In this document: positions 28,360 to 37,355 of the stretch, piece after piece
How positions within the stretch are numbered: the stretch's first letter is position 1
How the letters are laid out: the number at the start of each line of letters is the position of its first letter
Assembly: GCF_003149185.1 (NCBI RefSeq)
Contig: NZ_QGDO01000005.1
Span: forward strand, 186,001-250,000
Source: Sediminitomix flava
Lineage (GTDB): Bacteria; Bacteroidota; Bacteroidia; Cytophagales; Flammeovirgaceae
Direction: 5' to 3'
DNA length: 64,000 bases
Translations under genes and position numbers: made by a program
The notes under the pieces: model-generated
What the model was told of the DNA's origin: nothing
Database searches by the model: none
Seen by the model: the letters and a program-made list of their open reading frames with translations, nothing else

Positions 28360-28422
28360 ATGAAATTTAATAACATCCATATCGCAAACTATTTTTGGTG
28401 GCACTCAGCAATACTAGCATGA
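28360..28422 (+). CDS. trpL: trp operon leader peptide
   Basis: This is a 20-codon reading frame whose product begins MKFNNIHIAN and ends YFWWHSAILA, with a TGA stop at 28420-28422. Two adjacent Trp codons (28396-28401) lie just before one strand of the first hairpin. The peptide has no other likely purpose than to sense charged tRNA-Trp. The predicted promoter places the transcript start very near its ATG, so the mRNA could be nearly leaderless (inference). Confidence 0.88.
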   Translation: MKFNNIHIANYFWWHSAILA

Positions 28423-28507
28423 GTGAACAGGATGTTATTGTCCAAATTTAGAGTCTAAATATAATAGATATATAGAAGGCCAACTGTTCACTCAGTTGGC
28501 CTTTTTT
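28369..28507 (+). promoter_or_regulatory. Transcription attenuator of the trp operon
   Basis: There are three exclusive pairings. Region 1:2 combines AATAACATCC (28369-28378) with GGATGTTATT (28430-28439), and CACTCA (28402-28407) with TGAGTG (28420-28425). The 2:3 antiterminator pairs TGAGTGAACAG (28420-28430) with CTGTTCACTCA (28484-28494), perfect over 11 bp. The 3:4 terminator pairs 28476-28486 with 28493-28503. Stalling at the Trp codons would cover region 1 and free region 2 for the antiterminator. Termination at the TGA would cover region 2 and allow the terminator. This is the classical enteric-type logic. Confidence 0.9.
28476..28507 (+). terminator. Attenuator terminator hairpin upstream of trpE
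   Basis: A perfect 11-bp stem (AAGGCCAACTG with CAGTTGGCCTT) has a 6-nt loop and runs into TTTTTT (28502-28507). It lies 28 nt before the trpE start codon. Confidence 0.92.
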
Positions 28508-28535
28508 GTTTTACATTTCATTGCAATTTACATAT

Positions 28536-29960
28536 ATGAGTTCATTCAATTTACGTTCCAACTATCGATACATGCTGGCAGACACGATTACGCCTGTCAG
28601 CTTGTATTTAAAATTAAGAGATCGATTTGCTAATTCGATTTTGCTAGAAAGTTCTGATTATCATGGTACTGAAAATAGCTTTTCATACATCTGTGCAGAT
28701 CCGATGGCAAGTTTCAAAGTCCAGAATGGAGATGTGGAATTTTCATTTCCTGACGGACAGAAAGTAAATCGTCAACTAGAAAAGCCTTCAGATGCAGTCA
28801 TGCATCTGAATACTTTTCTGAATAGTTTTTCAGATTGCTCAGAGCAAGATTTACCAGAAGATAAGCAAGGGAAGTTTATCACCAACGGTCTTTTTGGGTA
28901 TATGGGTTTTGATGCTGTTCAGTATTATGAAGACATAAAATTTGAGAATGAAGATCGAGATGAGATTCCTCAAATATATTACAATGTCTATCGGTATGTG
29001 ATTGCTATTGACCATTTCCATAACGAGCTTTATATTTTGGAACATCATTATGGCGAAGATAAAGAAAGCCGATTAGATGAGATTGCAGAATTGATCAACT
29101 CTCAAAATGTTCCAACATTTGGTTTTAACAGAACAGGAGAGGAAACTTCCAACTTTGAAGACAAAGAATTTTTGGAAGTACTGAAAAAAGGAAAAGAACA
29201 TTGTTATCGTGGAGATGTATTCCAGATCGTTCTTTCAAGAAGATTCGCAACAGCATTCCAAGGCGACGAATTTAATGTCTACCGAGCACTACGTTCCATT
29301 AACCCTTCCCCATATCTTTTCTACTTCGATTACGGCAGCTTCAAAATCTTTGGTTCCTCACCAGAAGCCCAAATCGTTCTCAATAATCAACAAGCCACTA
29401 TCTACCCAATTGCTGGGACTTTCCGAAGAACAGGAAATGATACCGCAGATGCAGAATTAGCACAAAAACTCCTTGAAGATCCTAAAGAAAATGCAGAGCA
29501 TGTGATGCTTGTAGATCTAGCTCGAAATGATTTGAGCAGGAATGGAGAACAAGTAAAAGTAGAAGTCTACAAAGAAATTCAATATTACTCTCACGTTATT
29601 CACTTAGTATCTAAAGTTTCTGCAAAGCTGACGGATGAAACTGTGCCCGTACAGGTAGTTGCTGATACATTCCCTGCAGGTACATTATCTGGAGCACCAA
29701 AATATAAAGCCATGGAATTGATTGATCGTTATGAGAATGGAAGTCGTTCTTATTACGGTGGTGCGATTGGTTTTATGGGCTTCAATGGCGATTTCAACCA
29801 TGCAATTATGATTAGATCATTCTTAAGCAAAAATAACCATTTGCAATACCAAGCAGGAGCAGGAGTTGTCGCGAAGTCATCTGAAGAGAGTGAGCTTCAA
29901 GAAGTGCATAACAAGTTAGCTGCCTTAAGAACGGCAATGAATTTGGCAGAAAAGATGTAA
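28536..29960 (+). CDS. trpE: Anthranilate synthase component I
   Basis: I choose the ATG at 28536; upstream codons in frame overlap the attenuator terminator. The product has 474 residues. The chorismate-binding domain shows GDVFQIVLSRRF, PSPYLFYFD, GSSPEAQI, PIAGTFRRTGNDTADAE, ENAEHVMLVDLARNDLSR, FPAGTLSGAPK and YYGGAIGFMGFNGD. The enzyme makes anthranilate from chorismate using ammonia supplied by TrpG. The family is typically feedback-inhibited by tryptophan. It is the first large gene of the operon, 21 nt before trpG. Confidence 0.97.
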   Translation: MSSFNLRSNYRYMLADTITPVSLYLKLRDRFANSILLESSDYHGTENSFSYICADPMASFKVQNGDVEFSFPDGQKVNRQLEKPSDAVMHLNTFLNSFSDCSEQDLPEDKQGKFITNGLFGYMGFDAVQYYEDIKFENEDRDEIPQIYYNVYRYVIAIDHFHNELYILEHHYGEDKESRLDEIAELINSQNVPTFGFNRTGEETSNFEDKEFLEVLKKGKEHCYRGDVFQIVLSRRFATAFQGDEFNVYRALRSINPSPYLFYFDYGSFKIFGSSPEAQIVLNNQQATIYPIAGTFRRTGNDTADAELAQKLLEDPKENAEHVMLVDLARNDLSRNGEQVKVEVYKEIQYYSHVIHLVSKVSAKLTDETVPVQVVADTFPAGTLSGAPKYKAMELIDRYENGSRSYYGGAIGFMGFNGDFNHAIMIRSFLSKNNHLQYQAGAGVVAKSSEESELQEVHNKLAALRTAMNLAEKM

Positions 29961-29981
29961 GGATATTCAAAAGAGAAGACG

Positions 29982-30563
29982 ATGAAAAGATTGAAAATAT
30001 TGGTGTTGGACAACTACGATTCATTTGTATATAATCTAGTACATATCCTTAGAGAATTGGGACAAGAGCCCGATGTCATTCGTAACGATAAAATTTCTTT
30101 AGAAGAAGTTGCGAAGTACGATAAAATTCTACTTTCTCCAGGTCCAGGAATTCCTTCTGAAGCGGGAATTATGCCTGAATTGATCAAGAAGTATGGTTCA
30201 AGTAAAAGCATTTTAGGAGTTTGCCTTGGTCATCAAGCGATTGGTGAAGCTTTTGGAGCTGATTTGATCAATATGAAAGATGTACTTCACGGAATTCAAG
30301 GTGTGGCTACACAAACTGATACTAGAGATACAGTTTTCTTTGAGGGGGCAAAAGATGCTTTTGAGATCGCACATTATCATTCTTGGGCAATTGAAAGAGC
30401 TTCATTGGAAGGAACAGATTTGTTACTGACAGCCGTAGATAAAGACGGACAGGTAATGGCCGTAAAGCACAAAGATTATGATGTAAGAGGAGTGCAATTT
30501 CACCCAGAATCAGTATTGACAGAAGGTGGGAAACAAATGATCAAGAATTGGTTAGAAAACTAA
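29982..30563 (+). CDS. trpG: Anthranilate synthase component II (glutamine amidotransferase)
   Basis: The product has 193 residues. The class I amidotransferase motifs are LDNYDSFVYNL at the start, LSPGPGIPSEAG, the nucleophile Cys in GVCLGHQAIGE, and the His and Glu of the triad in VRGVQFHPESVLTE. It hydrolyses glutamine and channels ammonia to TrpE. It is a separate gene, not fused to trpE or trpD. Spacing to both neighbours is 21 and 33 nt, consistent with one transcript. Confidence 0.97.
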   Translation: MKRLKILVLDNYDSFVYNLVHILRELGQEPDVIRNDKISLEEVAKYDKILLSPGPGIPSEAGIMPELIKKYGSSKSILGVCLGHQAIGEAFGADLINMKDVLHGIQGVATQTDTRDTVFFEGAKDAFEIAHYHSWAIERASLEGTDLLLTAVDKDGQVMAVKHKDYDVRGVQFHPESVLTEGGKQMIKNWLEN

Positions 30564-30596
30564 TCCATTATTTTTTATCCTTAAAACTCAAATACA

Positions 30597-31589
30597 ATGA
30601 AAAAGATATTAAATCAACTCTTCGAACATAAATCCTTAGATCGAGCTACAGCCAAAGAAGTATTGATGAATTTGGCAAAAGGAGCTTATAACCAAAGTCA
30701 AATGGCTGCTTTCTTGACAGTTTATTCTATGCGTAGCATTACTGTAGAGGAATTGACAGGTTTTAGAGATGCCATGCTAGAGCTTTGTGTAAAAGTTGAA
30801 ATAGATGAATACAATGCCATTGACCTTTGTGGTACAGGTGGTGACGGAAAAGATACATTCAATATTTCTACTTTGGCTTCTTTCATAACGGCAGGAGCAG
30901 GGCAGAATGTTGCTAAACATGGAAACTCATCGGTTTCGTCAGTTTGTGGTTCTTCGAATGTATTAGCTCATTTTGGGTATGAGTTTACAAATGATATCGG
31001 TACAATAAAAAGAAGTTTGGATGATGCAGGAATTTGTTTCTTGCATGCACCACTTTTCCACCCAGCTATGAAAAACGTAGCTCCAATTCGTAAAGAGTTA
31101 GGTGTAAAAACATTCTTCAATATGCTTGGGCCAATGGTTAACCCTGCATTTCCGAAAAGACAATTAGTAGGTGTTTTTAACTTAGAACTCGCCCGACTTT
31201 ACGGTTATCTTTATCAGCAAACAGATAAGCAATTTGTTATTCTTCATTCATTGGATGGTTATGATGAAATTTCTTTGACAGGAGATTTTAAGATGATTAA
31301 CAATGAAACAGAAACCATCCTTTCTCCAAAAGATATTGGAATGCCAAAAGTGACCGAACAAGAATTATTTGGAGGTGATACAGTGGAAGAAGCTGCGGGC
31401 ATTTTCAAATCTATTTTGGAGGGTAAAGGAACAGACGCTCAAAATAGTGCAGTTATCGCCAATGCAGGTCTTGCGATCAGCACAGGAAAAGGAATTTCAA
31501 TTGCAGAAGGAATTGAGCAAGCTAAAGAGTCGCTTTTCTCAGGAAAGGCAAATGAGAAATTTGAAACATTGATCAGTATCAAAGCATAA
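30597..31589 (+). CDS. trpD: Anthranilate phosphoribosyltransferase
   Basis: The product has 330 residues. The family motifs are DLCGTGGDGKDTFNIST (phosphoribosyl-pyrophosphate site), AKHGNSSVSSVCGSSNVL, and the segment LHAPLFHPAMKNVAPIRKELG followed by FFNMLGPMVNP. It transfers the phosphoribosyl group of PRPP to anthranilate. It sits third in the operon, with trpC beginning 11 nt after its stop. Confidence 0.97.
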   Translation: MKKILNQLFEHKSLDRATAKEVLMNLAKGAYNQSQMAAFLTVYSMRSITVEELTGFRDAMLELCVKVEIDEYNAIDLCGTGGDGKDTFNISTLASFITAGAGQNVAKHGNSSVSSVCGSSNVLAHFGYEFTNDIGTIKRSLDDAGICFLHAPLFHPAMKNVAPIRKELGVKTFFNMLGPMVNPAFPKRQLVGVFNLELARLYGYLYQQTDKQFVILHSLDGYDEISLTGDFKMINNETETILSPKDIGMPKVTEQELFGGDTVEEAAGIFKSILEGKGTDAQNSAVIANAGLAISTGKGISIAEGIEQAKESLFSGKANEKFETLISIKA

Positions 31590-31599
31590 ATCATAGCAA

Positions 31600-32382
31600 A
31601 TGGACATCTTAGAAAAAATCATAGCACGAAAAGAAGTCGAAGTAGCTGAAGCAAAAGCTAGAGTTTCCGTTTCTCAGTTAGAGCATCGCCCGATGTTTGA
31701 TAAAGCACCGTTTTCTGCAACGAAGTGGCTTCGTAATCCGAATAAAACAGGAATTATTGCTGAATTCAAAAGACGTTCACCATCTAAAGGGCTGATCAAT
31801 GGAGAAAGTCGAGTAGTTGATGTTGCCGAAGGTTACTTGAAAGCTGGAGTTTCTGCCATGTCTGTACTTACAGATACAGATTTCTTTGGTGGTACTTTCG
31901 ATGATCTTTGTGCTGCTAGAACTGTAGTAGACTGCCCAATTCTTCGCAAAGATTTCATGATTGATGAATATCAGATTTTAGAGGCAAAGTCTTTCGGTGC
32001 TGATATTATTTTATTGATTGCTGCAGCTATTTCTCCTCAAAGATTGAAAGAGTTAGCTCAGTTTGCTCAGAACCTAGGTATGGAAACATTACTCGAAGTT
32101 CATGATGAACAGGAATTGAATACACACTTCAATCCATACATTAATTTGGTTGGAGTAAACAACCGAAACCTTAAAACATTTGAGGTAAGTGTGGAGACTT
32201 CTATTCGTTTGGCAGAGTTGATTCCTAATAATTGTGTGAAGATTTCTGAGAGTGGAATTAGTGATCCGAAGACAATTAAAGAGTTGAAAAAGTACGGTTA
32301 TCAAGGGTTTTTGATTGGTGAAAACTTTATGAAAACCAATGATCCTGCTGCTGCAATTGCTGAATTTGTGAAAGAGCTCTAA
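31600..32382 (+). CDS. trpC: Indole-3-glycerol phosphate synthase
   Basis: The product has 260 residues and a TIM-barrel fold. Catalytic segments are IAEFKRRSPSKG (Lys and Glu), SVLTDTDFFGG, ILRKDFMIDEYQI, LEVHDEQE, GVNNRNLKTFEV and ISESGISD. It closes the indole ring from carboxyphenylamino-deoxyribulose phosphate. The gene is not fused to trpF, which starts 4 nt after its stop, so the two are probably translationally coupled. Confidence 0.97.
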   Translation: MDILEKIIARKEVEVAEAKARVSVSQLEHRPMFDKAPFSATKWLRNPNKTGIIAEFKRRSPSKGLINGESRVVDVAEGYLKAGVSAMSVLTDTDFFGGTFDDLCAARTVVDCPILRKDFMIDEYQILEAKSFGADIILLIAAAISPQRLKELAQFAQNLGMETLLEVHDEQELNTHFNPYINLVGVNNRNLKTFEVSVETSIRLAELIPNNCVKISESGISDPKTIKELKKYGYQGFLIGENFMKTNDPAAAIAEFVKEL

Positions 32383-32385
32383 GTC

Positions 32386-33021
32386 ATGAAATGGAAAGTA
32401 TGCGGAATGCGAGAAACAGCAAATATTGAAGCTGTTCTTGCACTTGAGCCAGATTACATGGGCTTTATTTTCTATCCTCCTTCCCCTCGTTTTGTAGGAG
32501 ATGATTTAGATGAAAATTTGCTAAAGAATGATTTTCCGAAATCCACCAAGAAAGTTGGTGTTTTTGTAAACGCTTCAGAGGCTGAAATTCGACAAGAAAT
32601 CCAAAAGTATGCTTTGGATGTTATACAGTTACACGGAAGTGAATCACCAGAACTGTGTAAGGCTTTTCAAAATGAAGTTGAGGTTATTAAAGTTTTCGGT
32701 TTAGGAAAAGATGATTTTGATTTTTCTCAACTGAATGAATACGAAAATGTAGTCGACTTTTTCCTATTTGATACACAAAGCAAAAAGCATGGTGGCACAG
32801 GGAAAACTTTCGATTGGAATCTTCTTAATGAATATCAAAGCAAGAAACCATATTTTCTCAGTGGCGGTATTGCTATAGATAATGTTCAGAAGTTAGAGGA
32901 AATCAACATTCCAAAAGCATTTGCACTGGATGTCAATAGCAAGTTTGAAATAACTCCAGCAATGAAGAATGTAGACCTTCTTGCTGAATTAAAAATTGAA
33001 ATCAAGAAACTCAAAATATAA
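32386..33021 (+). CDS. trpF: Phosphoribosylanthranilate isomerase
   Basis: The product has 211 residues and a small TIM barrel. The conserved catalytic Cys is in WKVCGMRE near the N-terminus. GFIFYPPSPRFV, VFVN, QLHGSESPE, FLFDTQSKKHGGTGKTFDW (catalytic Asp) and FLSGGI follow. It converts phosphoribosylanthranilate to the ribulose form used by TrpC. trpB starts 10 nt downstream. Confidence 0.97.
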   Translation: MKWKVCGMRETANIEAVLALEPDYMGFIFYPPSPRFVGDDLDENLLKNDFPKSTKKVGVFVNASEAEIRQEIQKYALDVIQLHGSESPELCKAFQNEVEVIKVFGLGKDDFDFSQLNEYENVVDFFLFDTQSKKHGGTGKTFDWNLLNEYQSKKPYFLSGGIAIDNVQKLEEINIPKAFALDVNSKFEITPAMKNVDLLAELKIEIKKLKI

Positions 33022-33030
33022 GAATCAGTC

Positions 33031-34212
33031 ATGAGCTATCAAGTTGACGATAAAGGATATTACGGACGTTTTGGTGGAGCATTTGTTCCAGAAATGTTGC
33101 ACCCAAATGTTGAAGAACTCAAAGCCAATTATTTGAAAATTATGGAATCTCCTGAGTTTAGAAAGGAGTTTGACCAATTATTGAAAGATTATGTTGGGCG
33201 ACCAACACCATTATATAAAGCAGAACGACTTTCTGAAAAATATGGTGCTAAAATCTATTTAAAGAGAGAAGATTTGTGTCATACAGGTGCTCATAAAGTA
33301 AATAATACGATAGGGCAGATATTAGTAGCCAAGGCCTTGGGCAAAAAGAAGATTATTGCGGAAACAGGAGCGGGGCAGCATGGGGTAGCTACAGCAACTG
33401 TTTGTGCACTTATGGGAATGCCATGTATCGTGTATATGGGAGAAATAGATATGGCGCGCCAAAAGCCAAACGTAGAACGTATGCGTATTTTGGGGGCTGA
33501 AGTTCGACCAGCTACAAGTGGTAGTAAGACTTTAAAAGATGCTACAAATGAGGCACTTCGTCACTGGATTCAAGACCCGGACGGAACACACTATATTATT
33601 GGTTCTGTGGTAGGTCCTCACCCTTATCCTGATATGGTAGCAAAATTCCAGTCGGTTATTTCTGAAGAAATCAAGAAACAATTGTTGGAAAAAGAAGGTA
33701 CAGAAAACCCTGATTATGTGATTGCATGTGTGGGTGGTGGTAGTAATGCTGCTGGTGCTTTCTATCATTATTTGGATGAAAAAGACGTTCAACTTGTAGC
33801 AGTAGAAGCTGCTGGGCATGGTGTTGATTCAGGAGAAACAGCAGCAACAACTGCTTTGGGTTCATTCGGAGTTTTACACGGAAATAGAACACTAGTCATG
33901 CAAACTGAAGATGGGCAAGTAGTAGAACCTTATTCAATTTCTGCAGGTTTGGACTATCCTGGTATCGGACCAATGCATGCACATTTGTTTGAATCGGGAA
34001 GAGGAGTTTTCTTGAATGCAACTGATACGGAAGCGATGGAAGCAGGCGTACAGCTTTCAAAAATGGAAGGAATTATTCCAGCTGTAGAATCTTCACACGC
34101 ATTGGCTGCACTTGATAAAATGGACTTGAAACCAAGCGATGTAGTTGTAATCAACCTTTCTGGTAGAGGGGATAAAGATTTGGAGACTTACATCAAATGG
34201 GGGAAATACTAA
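33031..34212 (+). CDS. trpB: Tryptophan synthase beta subunit
   Basis: The product has 393 residues, the length of the TrpB1 type that normally works with TrpA. PLP-binding Lys lies in [26 protein letters not shown], the phosphate-binding [13 protein letters not shown], and [13 protein letters not shown] plus [10 protein letters not shown] are present. It condenses indole with serine. It is the last gene of the operon; a strong terminator follows within 50 nt and no trpA is found here. Either trpA is encoded elsewhere or indole comes from another source. Confidence 0.97.
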   Translation: MSYQVDDKGYYGRFGGAFVPEMLHPNVEELKANYLKIMESPEFRKEFDQLLKDYVGRPTPLYKAERLSEKYGAKIYLKREDLCHTGAHKVNNTIGQILVAKALGKKKIIAETGAGQHGVATATVCALMGMPCIVYMGEIDMARQKPNVERMRILGAEVRPATSGSKTLKDATNEALRHWIQDPDGTHYIIGSVVGPHPYPDMVAKFQSVISEEIKKQLLEKEGTENPDYVIACVGGGSNAAGAFYHYLDEKDVQLVAVEAAGHGVDSGETAATTALGSFGVLHGNRTLVMQTEDGQVVEPYSISAGLDYPGIGPMHAHLFESGRGVFLNATDTEAMEAGVQLSKMEGIIPAVESSHALAALDKMDLKPSDVVVINLSGRGDKDLETYIKWGKY

Positions 34213-34258
34213 GATTGCATAACAACAAATTAGCGATATAGAATCTTCGGATTCTTTG

Positions 34259-34288
34259 AGCCACAGTAGTTTACTGTGGCTTTTTTTT
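34259..34288 (+). terminator. Intrinsic terminator ending the trp operon
   Basis: A 10-bp stem (AGCCACAGTA, 34259-34268, with TACTGTGGCT) has a 3-nt loop and is followed by a T run. Confidence 0.93.
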
Positions 34289-34666
34289 ATCTCTTAGATT
34301 CTAATTTTAAATACTGTAACTAACCAATTTTCAGTAATTTATTTATTTCGGGAGACTTAATTGTAATATTTTGTTGTTGATAGGTGTAGTATAAATTAAG
34401 GATTTTAAGATACTCTAAGTCTAAAAGATGATTGATTCTGTAAATAATCAGAAAGGATGTGAAAATACGCAAATTAGATAATAGGGGTCATTATTTACAA
34501 TGTTATTGACTATTATTTTTGTGTGATTAAAGTAATTAGTTAATACTCTAAAGATTGATGAATACTTTAAATCAGTAAACAGCTAGACTGATTTTAATCT
34601 ATGGAGATACTATTTACTTTGAATTCATTTTCAATCAATTATACACTACAAACAAATTACACTATT
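34289..34666. other. Intergenic region upstream of carbonic anhydrase
   Basis: This is a 378-nt AT-rich stretch without a convincing reading frame. TATTTTTG at 34514-34521 matches the TAnnTTTG promoter element, but no good upstream TTTG partner is seen. Weak short inverted repeats only; no riboswitch-like structure is recognised. Confidence 0.3.
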
Positions 34667-35296
34667 ATGGATATTGATAAAATCTTCGTCAACAATCAAG
34701 AGTGGGTTCAAAGTAAGCTTGATCTCGATAAAAACTATTTTGATGATTTGGCAAAAGGTCAACAGCCTGAAATATTATATATAGGTTGTTCAGATAGTCG
34801 TGTAACTGCCGAAGACATGATGGGAGCTGGACCAGGTGAAGTATTTGTTCATAGAAATATTGCAAATATGGTATCCAACCTTGATTTAAGTGCGATGTCT
34901 GTAATTAATTATGCTGTAGATCATTTAGGGGTTAAGCATATTGTAATTTGTGGACATACAAATTGTGGTGGAGTAAAAGCAGCTATGGACTCTCAAGATT
35001 TGGGTTTATTGAATTCTTGGTTGAGAAATATCCGTGATGTGTATCGTATCCATAAAAAAGAGCTGAATGCAATTGAGGATGAAGATAAAAGATATGACCG
35101 TTTGGTTGAGCTGAATGTCCAAGAACAATGTATAAATGTAATGAAGTTGGCGGCTGTTCAATTGGCTTATCGTAAAAAGAAAATCTCAGTTCACGGTTGG
35201 GTCTTTGATATAAGAACAGGTAAAATTATTGATCTGGGTATCAATATGGATGAAGTTCTTGAAGGAATAATGGAAATTTACAGATTAGAAGAATAG
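34667..35296 (+). CDS. Beta-class carbonic anhydrase
   Basis: I choose the ATG at 34667; the frame is open 66 nt further upstream, but that part is not family-like. The product has 209 residues. Zinc ligands are visible as Cys in YIGCSDSRV (with the Asp/Arg dyad) and His and Cys in CGHTNCGGV. FVHRNIANMV and HGWVFDIRTGKI are further family segments. It interconverts CO2 and bicarbonate in the cytoplasm, supplying bicarbonate for carboxylations and pH balance. The gene is monocistronic with its own terminator. Confidence 0.95.
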   Translation: MDIDKIFVNNQEWVQSKLDLDKNYFDDLAKGQQPEILYIGCSDSRVTAEDMMGAGPGEVFVHRNIANMVSNLDLSAMSVINYAVDHLGVKHIVICGHTNCGGVKAAMDSQDLGLLNSWLRNIRDVYRIHKKELNAIEDEDKRYDRLVELNVQEQCINVMKLAAVQLAYRKKKISVHGWVFDIRTGKIIDLGINMDEVLEGIMEIYRLEE

Positions 35297-35305
35297 TTTA
35301 TATAT

Positions 35306-35337
35306 AAGGCTCTTTAAAATTTAAGGAGCCTTTTTTA
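35306..35337 (+). terminator. Intrinsic terminator after carbonic anhydrase
   Basis: AAGGCTCTTTAA pairs with TTAAGGAGCCTT, containing one G.U pair, and is followed by a T run. Confidence 0.85.
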
Positions 35338-35430
35338 TTTCATGAAGTTTAAAACTTACTCATGAATTACTTTTACTAGAAGTAATTTTAGCCCATTCCT
35401 CTTCCTTTTTTTAAATCACTGTTTTTCCTA

Positions 35431-35467
35431 TTTCAATCAAATATCTATGATTTGATATTTATTGAAA
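35431..35467. repeat. Inverted repeat upstream of AGCS symporter gene
   Basis: TTTCAATCAAATATC is mirrored by GATATTTATTGAAA with one extra base. An alternative inner dyad ATCAAAT/ATTTGAT also exists. It lies 86 nt before the symporter start and may be an operator or 5' UTR hairpin. Confidence 0.35.
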
Positions 35468-35552
35468 TATTATAAAATATTAAAATATTGTTTCAAGACT
35501 AAAGAGATTGTAATTTTAAATCTTTTGAGAATTCGCGATGGAATAATATAAT

Positions 35553-36974
35553 ATGGATTTAAAGGGAATGATACTATTAGCTACTACACAATCAACATTC
35601 ATAGAAAAAGCTCTTTCTAGTTTTAGTAATGCCATGTGGGGACCTGCACTTCTGGTACTATTACTGGGTGGAGGTTTTTATTTTTTGATGATTTCAAAAT
35701 TTCTACCTTTCAGATACTTAAAACATGCTATTGATGTATTAAGAGGGAAATATGATGACCCGAATGAAGAGGGTGAGTTAAACCATTATGAAACACTTTC
35801 TGGAGCTATTGCAGCAACAGTTGGCTTAGGAAACATTAGTGGCGTAGCCATCGCAATTATTATGGGTGGTCCAGGTGCGTTGTTTTGGATGTGGATTTCA
35901 GCAATTGTAGGTAGTGCGACCAAGTTCTTTACTTGTACGCTTTCCATTATGTACAGGGGAAAGGATGACGAAGGAAATGTACAGGGAGGACCTATGTATG
36001 TGATAATGGAAGGACTTGGTAAGAAGTGGAAGCCTCTAGCTGTTATTTTTTCGTTGGCAGGGATGATCGGTACAACTCCAGCATTCCAATCTAATCAGTT
36101 GACTCAAATTGTGTATGAGGTAGTTGTTCCTCAGACTTATACAGGTGAAGTGTGGGTACCTAAACTAATTATTTCTTTAGTTATCTTATCTATAGTAGCC
36201 CTTGTTATCTTAGGAGGTATTCAAAGAATTGGAAATATAGCGGGTAAGCTTGTACCTGTAATGGTTTTAGTTTATTCAATTAGTGTTATTTATATCATCT
36301 TAAGTAATTATGAGCAAATCATTCCTTGTTTTGAATTGATTTTTTCTGATGCCTTTTCTGGTGAAGCAGTTCTTGGAGGAGCTATCGGTCAAGTTATAAT
36401 TATTGGAGCAAGACGAGCAGCATTTTCAAATGAAGCAGGACTAGGTACGGCTCCAATGATGCATGGTGCAGCCAAAACAAGTGAACCTGTTCGTGAGGGC
36501 TTGATAGCAATGCTGGGACCTATCATTGACACAGTAATTGTTTGTACAATGACAGCTCTTGCGATTCTAATAACGGGAGTTTGGAAAGATGGAAGCGGAA
36601 ACGGTATTGAAGTTACAGCTCTCGCATTTGAATCAGGTATTCCTTACGTAGGAAAGTATATTCTTTTATTTGCTGTTGTGACTTTCTCTATGACTACATT
36701 ATTTACGATGTCATACTACGGAACAAAATGTACAGGTTTTGTTTTTGGAGCAAAATATCAGAAGTACTACAATTGGTTTTATTGTGCGATTATAATTATT
36801 GCAGCATTGATCCCATTGGATGTCTTGATCAACTTGATTGATGGAATGTATGCTGTGATGGCTTGGCCAACCATGATTTCAACTATTCTACTCTCTAAAA
36901 CTGTTATTGAAGCAGCGAAAGCCTATTTCAAGAAATATGAGAAAGAGGACGAAAAACTCGTTGATATTTCTTAA
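35553..36974 (+). CDS. Alanine or glycine:cation symporter (AGCS family)
   Basis: The product has 473 residues and about eleven membrane segments. AGCS-type signatures are LSGAIAATVGLGNISGVAIA near residue 85, GGPGALFWMWISAIVGSATKF, GGPMYVIMEGLG and ARRAAFSNEAGLGTAPMMHGAAKTSEP. Members take up alanine or glycine with sodium or protons across the inner membrane. The exact substrate cannot be read from sequence. A small orphan gene follows 33 nt downstream and may be co-transcribed. Confidence 0.93.
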   Translation: MDLKGMILLATTQSTFIEKALSSFSNAMWGPALLVLLLGGGFYFLMISKFLPFRYLKHAIDVLRGKYDDPNEEGELNHYETLSGAIAATVGLGNISGVAIAIIMGGPGALFWMWISAIVGSATKFFTCTLSIMYRGKDDEGNVQGGPMYVIMEGLGKKWKPLAVIFSLAGMIGTTPAFQSNQLTQIVYEVVVPQTYTGEVWVPKLIISLVILSIVALVILGGIQRIGNIAGKLVPVMVLVYSISVIYIILSNYEQIIPCFELIFSDAFSGEAVLGGAIGQVIIIGARRAAFSNEAGLGTAPMMHGAAKTSEPVREGLIAMLGPIIDTVIVCTMTALAILITGVWKDGSGNGIEVTALAFESGIPYVGKYILLFAVVTFSMTTLFTMSYYGTKCTGFVFGAKYQKYYNWFYCAIIIIAALIPLDVLINLIDGMYAVMAWPTMISTILLSKTVIEAAKAYFKKYEKEDEKLVDIS

Positions 36975-37007
36975 TCTTGCGGCGATACTAAACTGTATAA
37001 TGATAAG

Positions 37008-37268
37008 ATGGTAAGCAAAGATCAGGAAAACTGCTATGTATTAGAGTTTTGGGAAGATGATATTGAAGAAGGTCTTGAAGATAAAAAAGAGTTCGGGCTC
37101 TTATTGAGAGACTTTAGTTTTGAGTATCGACTAATGAAAGAACTTTTGACCAAAGTAGAATACCCGAATTTGGCAGAAGATATTTTAGATAAGTACCAAA
37201 AGAAGGATTTTAAGATAGTTTCATCCTACGATATGGGAAATCGAATTTCTTTTACGATTACCATTTAA
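37008..37268 (+). CDS. Small acidic protein of unknown function (86 aa)
   Basis: I do not recognise this protein. It is acidic, soluble and lacks a signal peptide or membrane segment. An N-terminal cluster reads EFWEDDIEEGLEDKKEF, and a helical middle is followed by a C-terminal strand-like part ending in RISFTITI. It starts 33 nt after the symporter stop codon and is followed at once by a terminator, so it likely ends that transcript. A role connected with the transporter is only a positional guess. Confidence 0.65.
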   Translation: MVSKDQENCYVLEFWEDDIEEGLEDKKEFGLLLRDFSFEYRLMKELLTKVEYPNLAEDILDKYQKKDFKIVSSYDMGNRISFTITI

Positions 37269-37274
37269 AATTTT

Positions 37275-37312
37275 ATAGCCTTTCTTCAAATTATGAGGAA
37301 AGGCTATTTTTT
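37275..37312 (+). terminator. Intrinsic terminator
   Basis: ATAGCCTTTCTTC pairs with GAGGAAAGGCTAT, with one wobble and a 6-nt loop, followed by a T-rich run. It ends the AGCS transcript and lies only 44 nt before the SDR start codon. Confidence 0.88.
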
Positions 37313-37355
37313 ATGTCTATTTTTTCTTAACCCCAATTATCAACTCATTCTAACC

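Noticed and set aside
28506-28535. TTG start giving a longer TrpE
   Set aside because: It lies within the T tract of the attenuator terminator; the ATG at 28536 fits the family length and the regulation.
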